DNA of 64,000 nucleotides, taken from positions 124,001 to 188,000 of the forward strand of contig NZ_QEYD01000009.1 in NCBI RefSeq assembly GCF_003122215.1. The letters run 5' to 3'. Numbering within the stretch: the first letter of the stretch is position 1; every line of letters begins with the position of its first letter. Source of the DNA: Pararhodobacter marinus (lineage in GTDB: Bacteria > Pseudomonadota > Alphaproteobacteria > Rhodobacterales > Rhodobacteraceae). A program made the position numbers and the translations under genes. Shown here in pieces: positions 41,380-50,632 of the stretch. The notes beneath the pieces are model-generated. The model was not told the DNA's origin. It made no database searches and was given only the letters and a program-made list of their open reading frames with translations.

Positions 41380-41847
41380 ATGGACGCATTTCACGACGGC
41401 GGTTGCGCCTGTGGCGCCGTGCGGTACCGCGTGCACGGCACACCGGAAAAGGCAGCGATCTGCCATTGTCGCTATTGCCAGCTGCGCACCGGCTCGGCTT
41501 TCGGCGTCTCGGTCTATTTCCGTGACGAGGCGGTCGAGATGCTCTCGGGCGAGCTGAAGGATTACAGCTTCCGCACGGAATCGGATCGCCGCTTCACCCA
41601 GCGCTTCTGCCCTGAATGCGGAACCACCCTTGTTTGGTCGCTCGAGGTATTCCCCGGCCTGACCGGCATCGCCGGCGGCACCTTCGATCCGCCGACCTTC
41701 TGGTACGATATCCGGCGCGAGGTCTATGCCCGGTCGCGCGCGCCCTTCCTTGCGCCCAACGACGCCATCGCGTCCTTCGACACGTCGAACAGCCATAATC
41801 CCGTCCTGGTCGAGAAGCCCTCGCGCGTGGGCGGGAAAGGGCAATAG
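41380..41847 (+). CDS. GFA-family zinc protein 1
   Basis: Protein of 155 aa of the glutathione-dependent formaldehyde-activating-enzyme-like (GFA, CENP-V) family. Zinc cysteines: GGCACGAVRY near the N-terminus, CHCRYC and FCPECGTTL. Most members are not proven formaldehyde enzymes; some are S-(hydroxymethyl)glutathione-related and others bind other substrates. A clear AAGGGGAGG site precedes the ATG. A relative occurs at 52564. Single gene, divergent from the IclR gene. Confidence 0.88.
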   Translation: MDAFHDGGCACGAVRYRVHGTPEKAAICHCRYCQLRTGSAFGVSVYFRDEAVEMLSGELKDYSFRTESDRRFTQRFCPECGTTLVWSLEVFPGLTGIAGGTFDPPTFWYDIRREVYARSRAPFLAPNDAIASFDTSNSHNPVLVEKPSRVGGKGQ

Positions 41848-42360
41848 CGGGGCGGAGCGCGGATGCGGGCGGGGCCGGTCGCCCGGCGGGACTGGCCCGC
41901 TTTTCCTGCGCAACTTCAAACGGTAAGCCAAGCGTTGCCAGTCGCCGCCACGGGCGCTTGATGGGGTCTTGCGCAGAACGCGGCGGCAGCATAATTCATC
42001 ATCGTTGGTCGCGCGTTCCGCCCGGTCAGCTGCCGCGCGCAGGCCAGCAGACGCTGTCCGCGCCTCCGGTCACGACGCAGATCTTTTCTTCGGGGCCTTC
42101 CATGCCGTCTGCCATTCCGTGTCCTTTCCGACTCTCCGCTGATGCCCTCATGCCGGGCGGATCCTGCCTGCGCAGCAAGAAGGCGGAACGCATCGCGGCG
42201 CCTTAATTCGCAGCGGAATATGAACGCGACGCAAGGAAACAGAGCGTGAACCGGATTCCCGCTTGGCGGGATTTCGCCACGCGGAACTCAACAGCTCTTT
42301 CCTTTTGCATCTGCAAAACCATGATCAACCCCGGTCAGTGAACTTTTACGGAGTCCCGGA
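41848..42360. other. 513-bp intergenic region upstream of opgG
   Basis: Largest gap in the window. No gene of normal size is supported. It holds a CCCGC/GCGGG hairpin at 42258-42270, a lower-GC stretch from about 42200 to 42350 that should contain the opgG promoter, and a possible 29-codon ORF on the minus strand (separate entry). Confidence 0.7.
42026..42115 (-). CDS. Possible 29-residue small protein
   Basis: Short frame beginning MADGMEGPEEKICVVTGG and ending WPARGS, with two cysteines. An AAAGGA ribosome site stands 6 nt before the ATG, and third codon positions are GC-rich as in the neighbouring genes. No family recognised and no operon partner on this strand. Could be chance. Confidence 0.3.
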   Translation of the reverse strand: MADGMEGPEEKICVVTGGADSVCWPARGS

Positions 42361-44010
42361 TTGAAGCCCTTGTCTGAAGCCGCTTTGGCGGCGCCGCTTC
42401 GGTTGCAAAACAGCCGCCGTCAAATGCTTGCCGGACTGGCCGGAACGGTTGCGTCTCTGGCGATGCTGCGCGCGGCGCCGGCGCTGTCTCAGGAAACTCC
42501 GGACACCGAATCGCCAGCGCCTGAGTCGCAGGCCCCGGCACCCCAAGCGCAGGCTTTTTCCTTCGACTGGCTGACCGACCGGGTGCGCGAGGCCAGCCTG
42601 GTGGAACCCGCGCCTGCCGAACAGGTCGAGGGTTTCCTGTCCGACCTGACCTATGACCGCTACCAGATGATCCAGTTCCGCACCGACCACACGCGCTGGT
42701 CCGATCCCGGCCAGCGGATGCGGTTGCAGGCGTTCCATCTGGGCTGGCTGTTCCGCGAGCCGGTGCATGTCTACGAGATCGTCGACGGCACGGCGCAGCC
42801 CCTGGATTTCTCGACCGCCGATTTCGAATACCGGGGCGAGCTGGCGGACGAAGTCCCCGCCGATGCGCAGCTTCCGGGCGTGGCGGGCTTCCGCCTGCTG
42901 GCCGCGCTGAACCGCGCCGACCATTTCGACGAGGTGATCTCTTTCCTGGGCGCCAGCTATTTCCGGGCGCTGGGGCGGGGCAATGTCTATGGCCTGTCCG
43001 CGCGCGGGCTGGCGGTGAATACCGGTCTGTCCGACAGCGAGGAATTCCCGCGCTTCATCGATTTCTGGCTCGAGCGTCCGGCATCGGACAATGCGCCGAT
43101 GACGGTCTATGCACGGCTTGAAAGCCGGTCGGTCACCGGCGCCTATCGCTTCGTCATCACCCCCGGCGACACGACCGAGGTCGAGGTGACGGCGCGCATC
43201 TTCCTGCGCAGCGATATCCGCCAGCTGGGCGTGGCGCCGCTGACCTCGATGTTCATGTTCGGCGGTGCCGATCCCGACGAAACGCAGGATTTCCGTCCCG
43301 CCGTCCATGACAGCGAATACCTCGTGCTGAACATGCGCAGCGGGGAAACCAATGTGCGCGCGCTGAACAACCCGCCGCGGCTGGCCTCGTCCTATATGGG
43401 CGTGCAGTCGCCGCAATCCTTCGGTCTGGTGCAGCGCAGCCGGTCATTCGAGGATTATCTCGATGCCGAAGCGCATTACGAACGCCGCCCCTCGTTGATC
43501 GTCGAGCCGATCGGCGACTGGGGGCAGGGGACCATCCGGCTGATCGAGATCCCCTCGGCCTTCGAGGGCAACGACAACATCGTCGCCTATTGGGTGCCCG
43601 ACCGGCCGACGCGCCGCGGCGACTCCTTCGAGGTGGGCTATCGCCTGCTCTGGGGCGGCGAGCCGAGGGGCGCGGCCAATCCCGAACTTGCACAGGTCTT
43701 GCGCACCCGTGCCGGAATCGCGGGCGTCGCGGGCGCCGAAATCGATCCGAACATGCGCAAATTCGTCATTGATTTCAAAGGCGGGCTTCTGTCGGAACTT
43801 TCCGCCGAGTCCGACGTTCAGCCCGAGGTCAGTACCGGACGCGGCGAATTGGTCGGCACGGTGCTCAGCAAGATCAGCGGAAGCGATACCTGGCGGCTGG
43901 TGCTGGAAGTCAGGGCGGATCCCGGCTCGGTCGTGGAACTGCGCGCGGTGTTGAAGGGTTATGACAGGACGCTTTCCGAGACGTGGCTGTACCAATGGGT
44001 GCGAGAATGA
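42361..44010 (+). CDS. opgG: Periplasmic glucan biosynthesis protein OpgG/OpgD, Tat-exported
   Basis: Glucan biosynthesis protein G/D family (549 aa), acting in the periplasm on the backbone of osmoregulated glucans made by OpgH. TTG start behind GGAG at 42350-42353. The signal peptide carries a twin-arginine motif, NSRRQMLAGLAG, followed by a hydrophobic stretch ending PALSQ; a Pro/Gln/Ala-rich linker follows. Conserved blocks include FLSDLTYDRYQMIQFR, FLGASYFRALGRGNVYGLSA and GLAVNTG, then FEGNDNIVAYWVP. Tat targeting is more typical of OpgD. First gene of opgG-(57-codon ORF)-opgH-opgC. Confidence 0.93.
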   Translation: MKPLSEAALAAPLRLQNSRRQMLAGLAGTVASLAMLRAAPALSQETPDTESPAPESQAPAPQAQAFSFDWLTDRVREASLVEPAPAEQVEGFLSDLTYDRYQMIQFRTDHTRWSDPGQRMRLQAFHLGWLFREPVHVYEIVDGTAQPLDFSTADFEYRGELADEVPADAQLPGVAGFRLLAALNRADHFDEVISFLGASYFRALGRGNVYGLSARGLAVNTGLSDSEEFPRFIDFWLERPASDNAPMTVYARLESRSVTGAYRFVITPGDTTEVEVTARIFLRSDIRQLGVAPLTSMFMFGGADPDETQDFRPAVHDSEYLVLNMRSGETNVRALNNPPRLASSYMGVQSPQSFGLVQRSRSFEDYLDAEAHYERRPSLIVEPIGDWGQGTIRLIEIPSAFEGNDNIVAYWVPDRPTRRGDSFEVGYRLLWGGEPRGAANPELAQVLRTRAGIAGVAGAEIDPNMRKFVIDFKGGLLSELSAESDVQPEVSTGRGELVGTVLSKISGSDTWRLVLEVRADPGSVVELRAVLKGYDRTLSETWLYQWVRE

Positions 44011-44180
44011 AACCGGAACTTGAACTGACATCGCAATCGGATCTCGACATCGTCGAGGCCGCGCACTGGCTGCCGCCGCAGGCGCCGATGGAGATGCCCG
44101 AGCAACAGCTCGAGCGTCCGCGCGTCCGGCTGGGTGGCCGGCGGTTCTTGCCCTCTCTCATCTTTCGTCAGCGCGTCTGA
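44007..44180 (+). CDS. 57-codon ORF resembling the OpgH N-terminus
   Basis: Frame MKPELELTSQSDLDIVEA to FLPSLIFRQRV (57 aa), start overlapping the opgG stop as ATGA, stop 11 bp before opgH. It contains WLPPQAPMEMPEQQLERP, a PPxAPxxMPEQ pattern I associate with the cytoplasmic N-terminus of OpgH glucosyltransferases. Here it is in a different frame from opgH. Either it is a separate small subunit, or opgH is interrupted by a frameshift near 44130-44190 (natural or a sequence error). Confidence 0.6.
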   Translation: MKPELELTSQSDLDIVEAAHWLPPQAPMEMPEQQLERPRVRLGGRRFLPSLIFRQRV

Positions 44181-44191
44181 GGCAGCGGTTC

Positions 44192-45985
44192 ATGCGCAAA
44201 CCGCTTGCCCCGGATACCCGCACCGTCGTGGTGCGCAGCCTTGCGATCACCCTGTCGGTGGTCGCGGCACTGTCGGCGACGGTCCTGCTGGCCGAAGCAG
44301 CGATCCAGGACGGGCTGGATGCATGGGACGTGGTTCGCTCGGCGCTGATCTTCATCACCACGGCCTGGCTGGCCTGGGGCGCGTCGCTGGCCTTCACGGG
44401 CCTTCCGGGCCGTGCCCTGCGCGCGCAGGACGAAGCGCCGCGCGCCCCGCAACCGCCGACCGTGGTCCTGGTGCCGATCTGCAACGAAGACCCGGTCGCC
44501 ACCTTCGCCCGCATCGCCGCGATGGACAGCTCGAGCCGCGCAGCCGGTATCCGGGCCGATTTCGCCATCCTGTCGGATACCCGCGACGAGGCCGCCGCGC
44601 TGAAAGAGCGCCACGCCTATGTCCGGCTGCTGGAGGAAACCGGCGGGCAGGGGCGGATCTTCTACCGGCGCCGCAGCTCGAACCGGGGGCGCAAGGCGGG
44701 CAATATCGAGGAATTCATCCGCACGTCCGGCGGCGCTTACGAGTTTGCCGTCATTCTTGACGCCGACAGTCTGATGGAAGGCGCGACGATCCGCACGATG
44801 ATCGCGCGGATGCAGGCCGACCCCCGGCTGGGCCTCTTGCAGACGCTGCCGCGCGTGATCGGTTCGCGTTCGCTGTTCGGGCGGGCGATGCAATTCGCCG
44901 CCGCGTTCCACGGCCCGGTCTTTACCCGCGGCCTTGCGCGGATGCAGGGGCATACCGGTCCGTTCTGGGGCCACAACGCCATCGTCCGCGTGCGGGCTTT
45001 CGCTGAAAGCTGTGCGCTGCCGGAACTGACCGGACGGCCCCCGTTCGGCGGCCATATCCTGAGCCACGATTATGTCGAGGCCGCGCTTCTGGCCCGCGCC
45101 GGCTGGTCGGTGCGCGTCGACGGGGCTATCGAAGGCTCGTACGAGGAAGGCCCCGACAACCTGCTCGCCTATGCCCGCCGCGACCGCCGCTGGTGTCAGG
45201 GCAACCTGCAGCACATGCGTCTTCTGACCGCGCCCGGCCTGTCGGCGTGGAGCCGGTTCGTCTTCGTGCAGGGCATTTTCGCCTATCTGGTGTCTCTGCT
45301 CTGGGGTGGGTTCATGCTGGCCTCGATCGCCGCTACGCTGAATGCGCCCGCGCCCGACTACTTCCCCGAACCCCATGCGCTGTTCCCGGTCTTTCCCTCG
45401 GACCGCTCGAAAGAGATCACGGCGCTGGTCTTCGGCATCGCCGGGCTTCTGGTCCTCCCCAAGGTGGCGATCTGGACCGGGGCGGCGCTGTCCGGCCGCG
45501 ACCGGGGGTTCGGCGGGACGCTGAAAGCCGGGCTGTCGGTTTTGACCGAGATCGCCCTCAGCTCGGTCATCGCGCCCGTCATGCTGATGTATCAGAGCCG
45601 CTCGGTGTTGCAGGTCCTGTCGGGCCGCGACGGCGGCTGGCCCGCCAATCAGCGCGGCGAGGGTCGGCTGCGCTGGCGCGACGGGGTGCAGGCGGGGCTG
45701 TGGATCTCGGCGGTGGGCGCGGTCACGCTGCTGGTCGCATCGAGCGTGGCGCCCGACCTGGCGCCGTGGCTGTTGCCCGTCTGCCTGCCGATGCTGGCCG
45801 CGCCCGCGCTGATCACGCTGACCTCGCGCCGTCTGGGCCGCAGCCTGTTCGACATCCCCGAAGAGCGCGACATGCCCGACATCGTGCGGCTCTACACCGT
45901 GACGCATGCGTCGTGGCAGAACGGCGCACAAGGCAAAGCCCGGCAAGCGACGCCTGAAACCGGGGTCGCCGATGTCGCCCTCTGA
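44192..45985 (+). CDS. opgH: Glucan biosynthesis glucosyltransferase OpgH
   Basis: Membrane family-2 glucosyltransferase (597 aa) using UDP-glucose to make and export the glucan backbone. Two N-terminal membrane helices (about 14-33 and 46-68), then the catalytic domain: VVLVPICNEDP, RRRSSNRGRKAGNIEEF, ILDADSLMEG (DxD), FWGHNAIVRVRAF, and QGNLQHMRLL as the Q/RxxRW-like site (RRDRRWCQGN). Further helices follow from about residue 350. The N-terminus is shorter than in typical OpgH, the missing stretch apparently being the preceding 57-codon ORF. It overlaps opgC by 14 bp. Confidence 0.93.
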   Translation: MRKPLAPDTRTVVVRSLAITLSVVAALSATVLLAEAAIQDGLDAWDVVRSALIFITTAWLAWGASLAFTGLPGRALRAQDEAPRAPQPPTVVLVPICNEDPVATFARIAAMDSSSRAAGIRADFAILSDTRDEAAALKERHAYVRLLEETGGQGRIFYRRRSSNRGRKAGNIEEFIRTSGGAYEFAVILDADSLMEGATIRTMIARMQADPRLGLLQTLPRVIGSRSLFGRAMQFAAAFHGPVFTRGLARMQGHTGPFWGHNAIVRVRAFAESCALPELTGRPPFGGHILSHDYVEAALLARAGWSVRVDGAIEGSYEEGPDNLLAYARRDRRWCQGNLQHMRLLTAPGLSAWSRFVFVQGIFAYLVSLLWGGFMLASIAATLNAPAPDYFPEPHALFPVFPSDRSKEITALVFGIAGLLVLPKVAIWTGAALSGRDRGFGGTLKAGLSVLTEIALSSVIAPVMLMYQSRSVLQVLSGRDGGWPANQRGEGRLRWRDGVQAGLWISAVGAVTLLVASSVAPDLAPWLLPVCLPMLAAPALITLTSRRLGRSLFDIPEERDMPDIVRLYTVTHASWQNGAQGKARQATPETGVADVAL

Positions 45986-47225
45986 CACCAAGCTGGTCCG
46001 GTTTCCGGGCGCTGCCCCGGCCCGTCGCCCGCGCGATCCGCGCATCGATGCGTTTCGCGGCGTGGCACTGGTGATGATCTTCGTCGATCACGTGCCGGGA
46101 AACCCCTACGAGACGCTGACGCTGCGCAACTGGGGCTTCTCGGATGCGGCGGAATCCTTCTTCGTGATGTCGGGTATCGCCGCCGGGCTGGCCTATAGCG
46201 GGCGCTTCACCGGCGAGAACCGCGCGCGCAATGGATGGTGGGCGGCGGTCAAGCCGATGTGGATGCGCGCATGGACGCTTTATCAGGCGCAGATCCTGCT
46301 GACCCTCTGGGCCATCGCGATTTTCGCGGCGGGGGCGATCCTGTTCAACCTTCCCGAGCTGCTTGAGAAGATCAACCTGCGGCAGGTTTTCGGTAACACC
46401 GCCGAGGCGCTGATCGGTATCCCGCTGATGACGCATCAGCTGGGCTATGTGAACATCCTGCCCGCCTATGCAGTGCTGCTGTTCTTCGCCCCCCTCGCGA
46501 TGCTGCTGGGACATTGGCGGCCCTGGGCGCTGGCGGCGGCGTCGGTGGGGCTGTGGTTCGCGGCGGGCTGGTGGCGGCTCAACCTGCCCAATTTTCCCAA
46601 TCCGGGCGGATGGTTCTTCAACCCGGTGGCATGGCAGCTGGTCTTCTTGGTGGGGCTGCTGATCGGCATGGCGCTGCGGCGCGAACAGCGCTTCGTCCCG
46701 AAAAGCCGCGTTCTTCTGGCTTTGACGGCGGGGTATCTGCTGCTGGTCGTGGCGTGGAAATACATCCCCGCTCTCGGCGCGTTCATGAACCATCAGATGG
46801 CGCGGCTGGGCGGGCTTGGCGTGCCGTTTCATATCGTTTCGCATGACAAGACCTTCCTGTCGCTGCCCCGCCTGCTGCATGTTCTGTCGATGGTCTATGT
46901 GCTGTCCTATTTCGACGTCGTGCGCCGCCTGACCGCGATGGGCTGGGCCGCGCCGTTGCGGCTGATGGGGCGGCAGGGGCTTCTGGTCTTCTCGGCGGGA
47001 ACCGCGATGTCGCTCGCCTTTCAGGTCGTGATGGACGGCTATGGCGACCCGGTGTGGATGGCGTGGGTGCTGCCCCCACTCGGCATCGCGCTGAGCATTG
47101 CCGTTGCGGCGCTGGCCGAATGGCAGGCGCGCCTGCCCGGCAAGGCACAGGCCGCGCAAGCCGCCGAGCCCGCACCACCACCCGGCCGCGACTGGATGCG
47201 CGCGCAGCAGACGCCCGCCGAGTAA
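45972..47225 (+). CDS. opgC: OpgC-type membrane acyltransferase for glucan modification
   Basis: Polytopic membrane protein (417 aa) of the OpgC family, which adds succinyl or similar groups to periplasmic glucans. The start RRPRDPRIDAFRGVALVMIF and the VDHVPGNPYETLTLRNWGFS stretch are the family hallmarks, followed by about ten membrane helices and a Pro/Ala-rich cytoplasmic tail. The start at 45972 lies within the opgH end. It converges on livG with 3 bp between stop codons. Confidence 0.92.
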   Translation: MSPSDTKLVRFPGAAPARRPRDPRIDAFRGVALVMIFVDHVPGNPYETLTLRNWGFSDAAESFFVMSGIAAGLAYSGRFTGENRARNGWWAAVKPMWMRAWTLYQAQILLTLWAIAIFAAGAILFNLPELLEKINLRQVFGNTAEALIGIPLMTHQLGYVNILPAYAVLLFFAPLAMLLGHWRPWALAAASVGLWFAAGWWRLNLPNFPNPGGWFFNPVAWQLVFLVGLLIGMALRREQRFVPKSRVLLALTAGYLLLVVAWKYIPALGAFMNHQMARLGGLGVPFHIVSHDKTFLSLPRLLHVLSMVYVLSYFDVVRRLTAMGWAAPLRLMGRQGLLVFSAGTAMSLAFQVVMDGYGDPVWMAWVLPPLGIALSIAVAALAEWQARLPGKAQAAQAAEPAPPPGRDWMRAQQTPAE

Positions 47226-47228
47226 GGT

Positions 47229-47987
47229 TCAAACCGTCCCGAGATAGGCCTTGATCACCCCGGGATCGTTGAGCACAGCCTCGGGCGCGCCATCGGCCAG
47301 CGAACGCCCGTAATCGAGCACATGGATCCGGTCGGCAAGGTCGGCGACCATCTGCATGTCATGCTCGATCCAGATCATCGCGATGCCCAGCTCCGCCTTG
47401 GTCTTCAGGATGTAATAGGCCAGATCCTCGCGCTCTTCGCGGGTCAGCCCGGCCGAGGGTTCGTCAAGCAGCAACAGCGACGGACCCAGCGCCAGCGCGC
47501 GGGCGAAACCGACGAGCTTCTGCGTGCCATAGGGCAGGTCGGTGACGGGCGTGTCGGCCAGTGCCGTCAGGTCGCACAGATCGAGGATCCGGGCGATCTG
47601 CGCGCGATGCTCGCGCTCCTGTCGTCGCGCGCCGGGCAGGCCCAGCATTTCGGACAAGGGATTCGAGCGGATCGCCAGATGCCGCGCGGCCATCAGGTTG
47701 TCGGCGACATTGAGCCGCGCGAAGACCTCGCCGTGCTGGAAGGTGCGCGCGATGCCGAGGGCGGCCACCTCATGCGGCTTCTTGCCGATGATGTCCTGCC
47801 CGCGAAAGCGCACCGCGCCCGTCGGCCGGTAAAGCCCGCTGATGCAGTTGAACACCGTCGTCTTGCCCGCCCCATTGGGGCCGATCAGCGCCAGAAGCTC
47901 GCCCTCGTTCACCGAGAGCGACACCTCGTTGAGGACCTGCAGACCGCCGAAGGACAGCGAGATCTTGTCGACCACCAGTTCGCTCAT
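47229..47987 (-). CDS. livG: Branched-chain-amino-acid-type ABC transporter ATPase LivG
   Basis: ABC ATPase (252 aa) of the HAAT family. Walker A GPNGAGKTT, Q-loop region, signature LPYGTQKLVGFARAL (a degenerate LSGGQ as is normal for LivG), Walker B LLLLDEPSAGL and the switch His in IWIEHDMQMV. The C-terminal DPGVIKAYLG is typical. Energises import of the ligand bound by the 50633 protein. Start overlaps the livF stop. Confidence 0.93.
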   Translation of the reverse strand: MSELVVDKISLSFGGLQVLNEVSLSVNEGELLALIGPNGAGKTTVFNCISGLYRPTGAVRFRGQDIIGKKPHEVAALGIARTFQHGEVFARLNVADNLMAARHLAIRSNPLSEMLGLPGARRQEREHRAQIARILDLCDLTALADTPVTDLPYGTQKLVGFARALALGPSLLLLDEPSAGLTREEREDLAYYILKTKAELGIAMIWIEHDMQMVADLADRIHVLDYGRSLADGAPEAVLNDPGVIKAYLGTV

Positions 47988-48778
47988 GCCTTCAGCTCCT
48001 TGTCGCGCGCCATTGCCAGATCGCGGTAGCTGCGCCGCCCCTCGCTGCCGGTGCCCAGATAGGCGTTGCGCACGGCGTCATTCGATTCCAGCTCGGCTGA
48101 ACTGCCGCTGAGCACCACCCCGCCATGCTCCATCACGAAGGCCCGTTCAGCCAGACGGAAGGCCACGGCGGCGCTTTGCTCGACCAGCAGGATGGTCAGG
48201 CCCAGATCGGTGCGGATGGATTTCAGATGCTCGACGATCTCTTCCACGATCACCGGCGCCAGACCCAGCGACAGCTCGTCGATCAGCATCAGCCGGGGCG
48301 CGCAGACGATGGCGCTGCCCAGGGCCAGCATCTGCCGCTCGCCGCCCGACAGAAGCCCCGCCTCGCGTTTTTTCAGCGCGCCGAGACGCGGGAAATGGGT
48401 ATAGACCAGATCCTGCAGCCGCGCGCGCTCGGCCCCGTCGCTGCGCGACGAGACGACCTCGAGATTCTCGTGCACGCTGAGATTGGGAAAGACCTTGTCG
48501 CGCTCGGGCACAAGGGCGATTCCCTGCCGGGTGATCTGATAGGGCGGGCGGCGGGCCAGTTCGGTTCCGTCGAAGCGGATGCTGCCCTGTGTCACGCGCG
48601 CATTGTCCAGCCCGATGAAGCCCGAGATCGCGCGCAGCGTCGTGGTCTTGCCTGCGCCGTTCGCGCCGAGGATGGCGACGATCTGCCCCGAATCCACGCT
48701 GAGCGACACGCCGGTCAGCGCCGTGATCGCCCGCTGATACGAGACATGCAGGTTCTCGACCGTCAGAAGCGTGCTCAT
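47984..48778 (-). CDS. livF: Branched-chain-amino-acid-type ABC transporter ATPase LivF
   Basis: ABC ATPase (264 aa): Walker A GANGAGKTT, LivF-type GIALVPERDKVFPNLSVHEN, signature LLSGGERQMLALGSAI, Walker B LMLIDELSLGLAP, switch His replaced by Gln in LLVEQSAAVAF as in most LivF proteins. The 20-residue basic C-terminal extension (GSEGRRSYRDLAMARDKELK) is longer than usual. Start at 48778 overlaps the livM stop as ATGA. Confidence 0.93.
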   Translation of the reverse strand: MSTLLTVENLHVSYQRAITALTGVSLSVDSGQIVAILGANGAGKTTTLRAISGFIGLDNARVTQGSIRFDGTELARRPPYQITRQGIALVPERDKVFPNLSVHENLEVVSSRSDGAERARLQDLVYTHFPRLGALKKREAGLLSGGERQMLALGSAIVCAPRLMLIDELSLGLAPVIVEEIVEHLKSIRTDLGLTILLVEQSAAVAFRLAERAFVMEHGGVVLSGSSAELESNDAVRNAYLGTGSEGRRSYRDLAMARDKELKA

Positions 48779-49761
48779 CGCGTTCCCCTCTTGCCGCCGA
48801 TGCGCCGCAGGATGCCGACCAGCCCGCCCGGTTCGAACACCAGAAAGGCGATCATGATCAGCCCGAAAGCCGCGTAGTTCATGGCGAAGATTGACCCGGC
48901 CAGACCGCCGCTTGACGGCAGAACGCCGCTTGCGGCTTCGATGGCATGGGGCAGGATGGTCACGAAAGCCGCGCCCAGCACCGCGCCCAGCAGGCTGCCC
49001 ATGCCGCCGATGATGATCATCGCGACATACTGGATGGTGACGAAAAGCGAGAACGCCTCGATCGACACGAAGCCGCGGTAATAGGCGAACAGCGCACCCG
49101 CCATCGCGGTGATGGCCGAGCTGATGACGAAGGCCCATAGCTTGGTGCGCGCCACGTTGATGCCCAGAGCCGCCGCGACCGGCTCGGTGTCGTGGATCGC
49201 CGCCCAGGCCCGCCCGGTGCGCGAGCGTAAAAGGTTGCGCGCCAGCAGCCAGACCAGCACCGCGACCACCAGCAGAACGGGGTACCACGCGACCGGGTCC
49301 CAGAATTCAAAGCCGAAGACGACGGGCGGGTCGATCAGGATGCCCGTGGAAAAGCCGCGCCGCGTTTCGTATTCGCCGCCGACATAGACCACGAGGAAAT
49401 GCAGCGCCAGGGTACTGACGGCCAGATAGATGCCGCGCAGCCTGAGCGAGGGCAGGCCGAAGATCACGCCCAGAAGCGCGCCGGTCAGCGCGGCGGCGGG
49501 GATGCCGATCCAGAAAGGCGCCGCGATCTCCTGCGCGAGGATCCCGGCGGTGAAGGCCCCCGCCGCCAAGAGCCCCGCGTGGCCCAGCGAGATCTGCCCG
49601 GCAAAGCCCGTGAGCAGCATCAGCGCGATGGCGCCGATCGTGGCCAGCAGGATCTGGTTGGCGATGTCGAGCGTCGCGCCCGAGGCAAGGAAGGGCAGCG
49701 CGATCAGGGCCGCGATGGCGACCAGCGCCGTCACGACGCGCATAGGGGACAGGTCAGACAC
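48775..49761 (-). CDS. livM: ABC transporter permease LivM
   Basis: Permease of 328 aa with about nine membrane helices. LivM signatures: GFAGQISLGHAGLLAAGAFT, SLRLRGIYLAVSTLAL, RNLLRSRTGRAWAAIHDTEP and GGMGSLLGAVLGAAFVTILP. It overlaps livH by 8 bp and livF by 4 bp. Confidence 0.93.
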   Translation of the reverse strand: MSDLSPMRVVTALVAIAALIALPFLASGATLDIANQILLATIGAIALMLLTGFAGQISLGHAGLLAAGAFTAGILAQEIAAPFWIGIPAAALTGALLGVIFGLPSLRLRGIYLAVSTLALHFLVVYVGGEYETRRGFSTGILIDPPVVFGFEFWDPVAWYPVLLVVAVLVWLLARNLLRSRTGRAWAAIHDTEPVAAALGINVARTKLWAFVISSAITAMAGALFAYYRGFVSIEAFSLFVTIQYVAMIIIGGMGSLLGAVLGAAFVTILPHAIEAASGVLPSSGGLAGSIFAMNYAAFGLIMIAFLVFEPGGLVGILRRIGGKRGTR

Positions 49762-50623
49762 GGTCCAGCGCCTCCCGCGTGCCGAAAAGGCCCCAGGGCC
49801 GCACGACCAGCATCACGATCAGGATCAGGAAGGGTACCACATCGGCCAGCAGCGGGTTGACGTACTGGATCAGCAGCACCTCGGCCGCGGCCACGATCAG
49901 CGAGCCGATCAGCGCCCCCAGCAGGCTGTCGAGCCCGCCCACCAGCGCCGCCGGGAAGGCCTTGAGCCCGATCATGATCAGCGTCTGGTCCAGCCCTGCA
50001 TCCAGCGAGATCAGCATCCCCGCGACCGACCCCGTGAACATCGCGATGGCCCAGACCATGGCATAGATGCCGTGCAGGTTGATGCCGCGCTGCGCGGCCA
50101 AGAGCGGGTTCTGCCCCGCCGCCCGCATCCGCAGCCCCCAGCGGCTGAGCCGCAGGAAGGCGAAGAGCGAGGCGTAGACCAGCGCCGTCACGATCACCAG
50201 GATCAGCGACAGGCTGGAGATCCGCGCGCCGGGCAGGACCTGCACCGAGCTGGAATGAATGCCCAGCGGGACCGCCGGGTATTGATGCGCGGCCGAGAAG
50301 AAGATGACGATCAGCCCGCGCAACAGGATGCCCAGAGCGATCGTCGTCAGGATCGCCGCCAGCACCGATTCGCCGGTCATCCGCCGCATCAGCAGCAGGT
50401 AGACCAGCGCCCCCATCGTCAGGCTGAGGATGGCCGCGACCGGAATCGCGACCATCGGGTTCGAGGTGAAGCTGGCCGTCATGAGAAGCAGATACGCCCC
50501 CACCATCATCAGCTCGCCATGGGCAAGGTTCAGAACGCGGCTGACGCGGTAGATCAGGACGTAGCCGCAGGAAATCAGCGCGTAGATCGCGCTCAGGACG
50601 ATGATATTGGCAACCAGCTGCAT
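49754..50623 (-). CDS. livH: ABC transporter permease LivH
   Basis: Permease of 289 aa with about eight membrane helices. LivH signatures: LISCGYVLIYRVSRVLNLAHGELMMVGAY (read in two parts around the first helix), RLSRWGLRMRAAGQNPLLAAQRGIN and LVGGLDSLLGALIGSLIVAA. Lies 9 bp behind the binding-protein gene. Confidence 0.92.
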   Translation of the reverse strand: MQLVANIIVLSAIYALISCGYVLIYRVSRVLNLAHGELMMVGAYLLLMTASFTSNPMVAIPVAAILSLTMGALVYLLLMRRMTGESVLAAILTTIALGILLRGLIVIFFSAAHQYPAVPLGIHSSSVQVLPGARISSLSLILVIVTALVYASLFAFLRLSRWGLRMRAAGQNPLLAAQRGINLHGIYAMVWAIAMFTGSVAGMLISLDAGLDQTLIMIGLKAFPAALVGGLDSLLGALIGSLIVAAAEVLLIQYVNPLLADVVPFLILIVMLVVRPWGLFGTREALDRV

Positions 50624-50632
50624 GGGACGTCC

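Noticed and set aside
41958-42206. 82-codon frame on the plus strand upstream of opgG
   Set aside because: No ribosome site, mixed composition and no recognisable domain.
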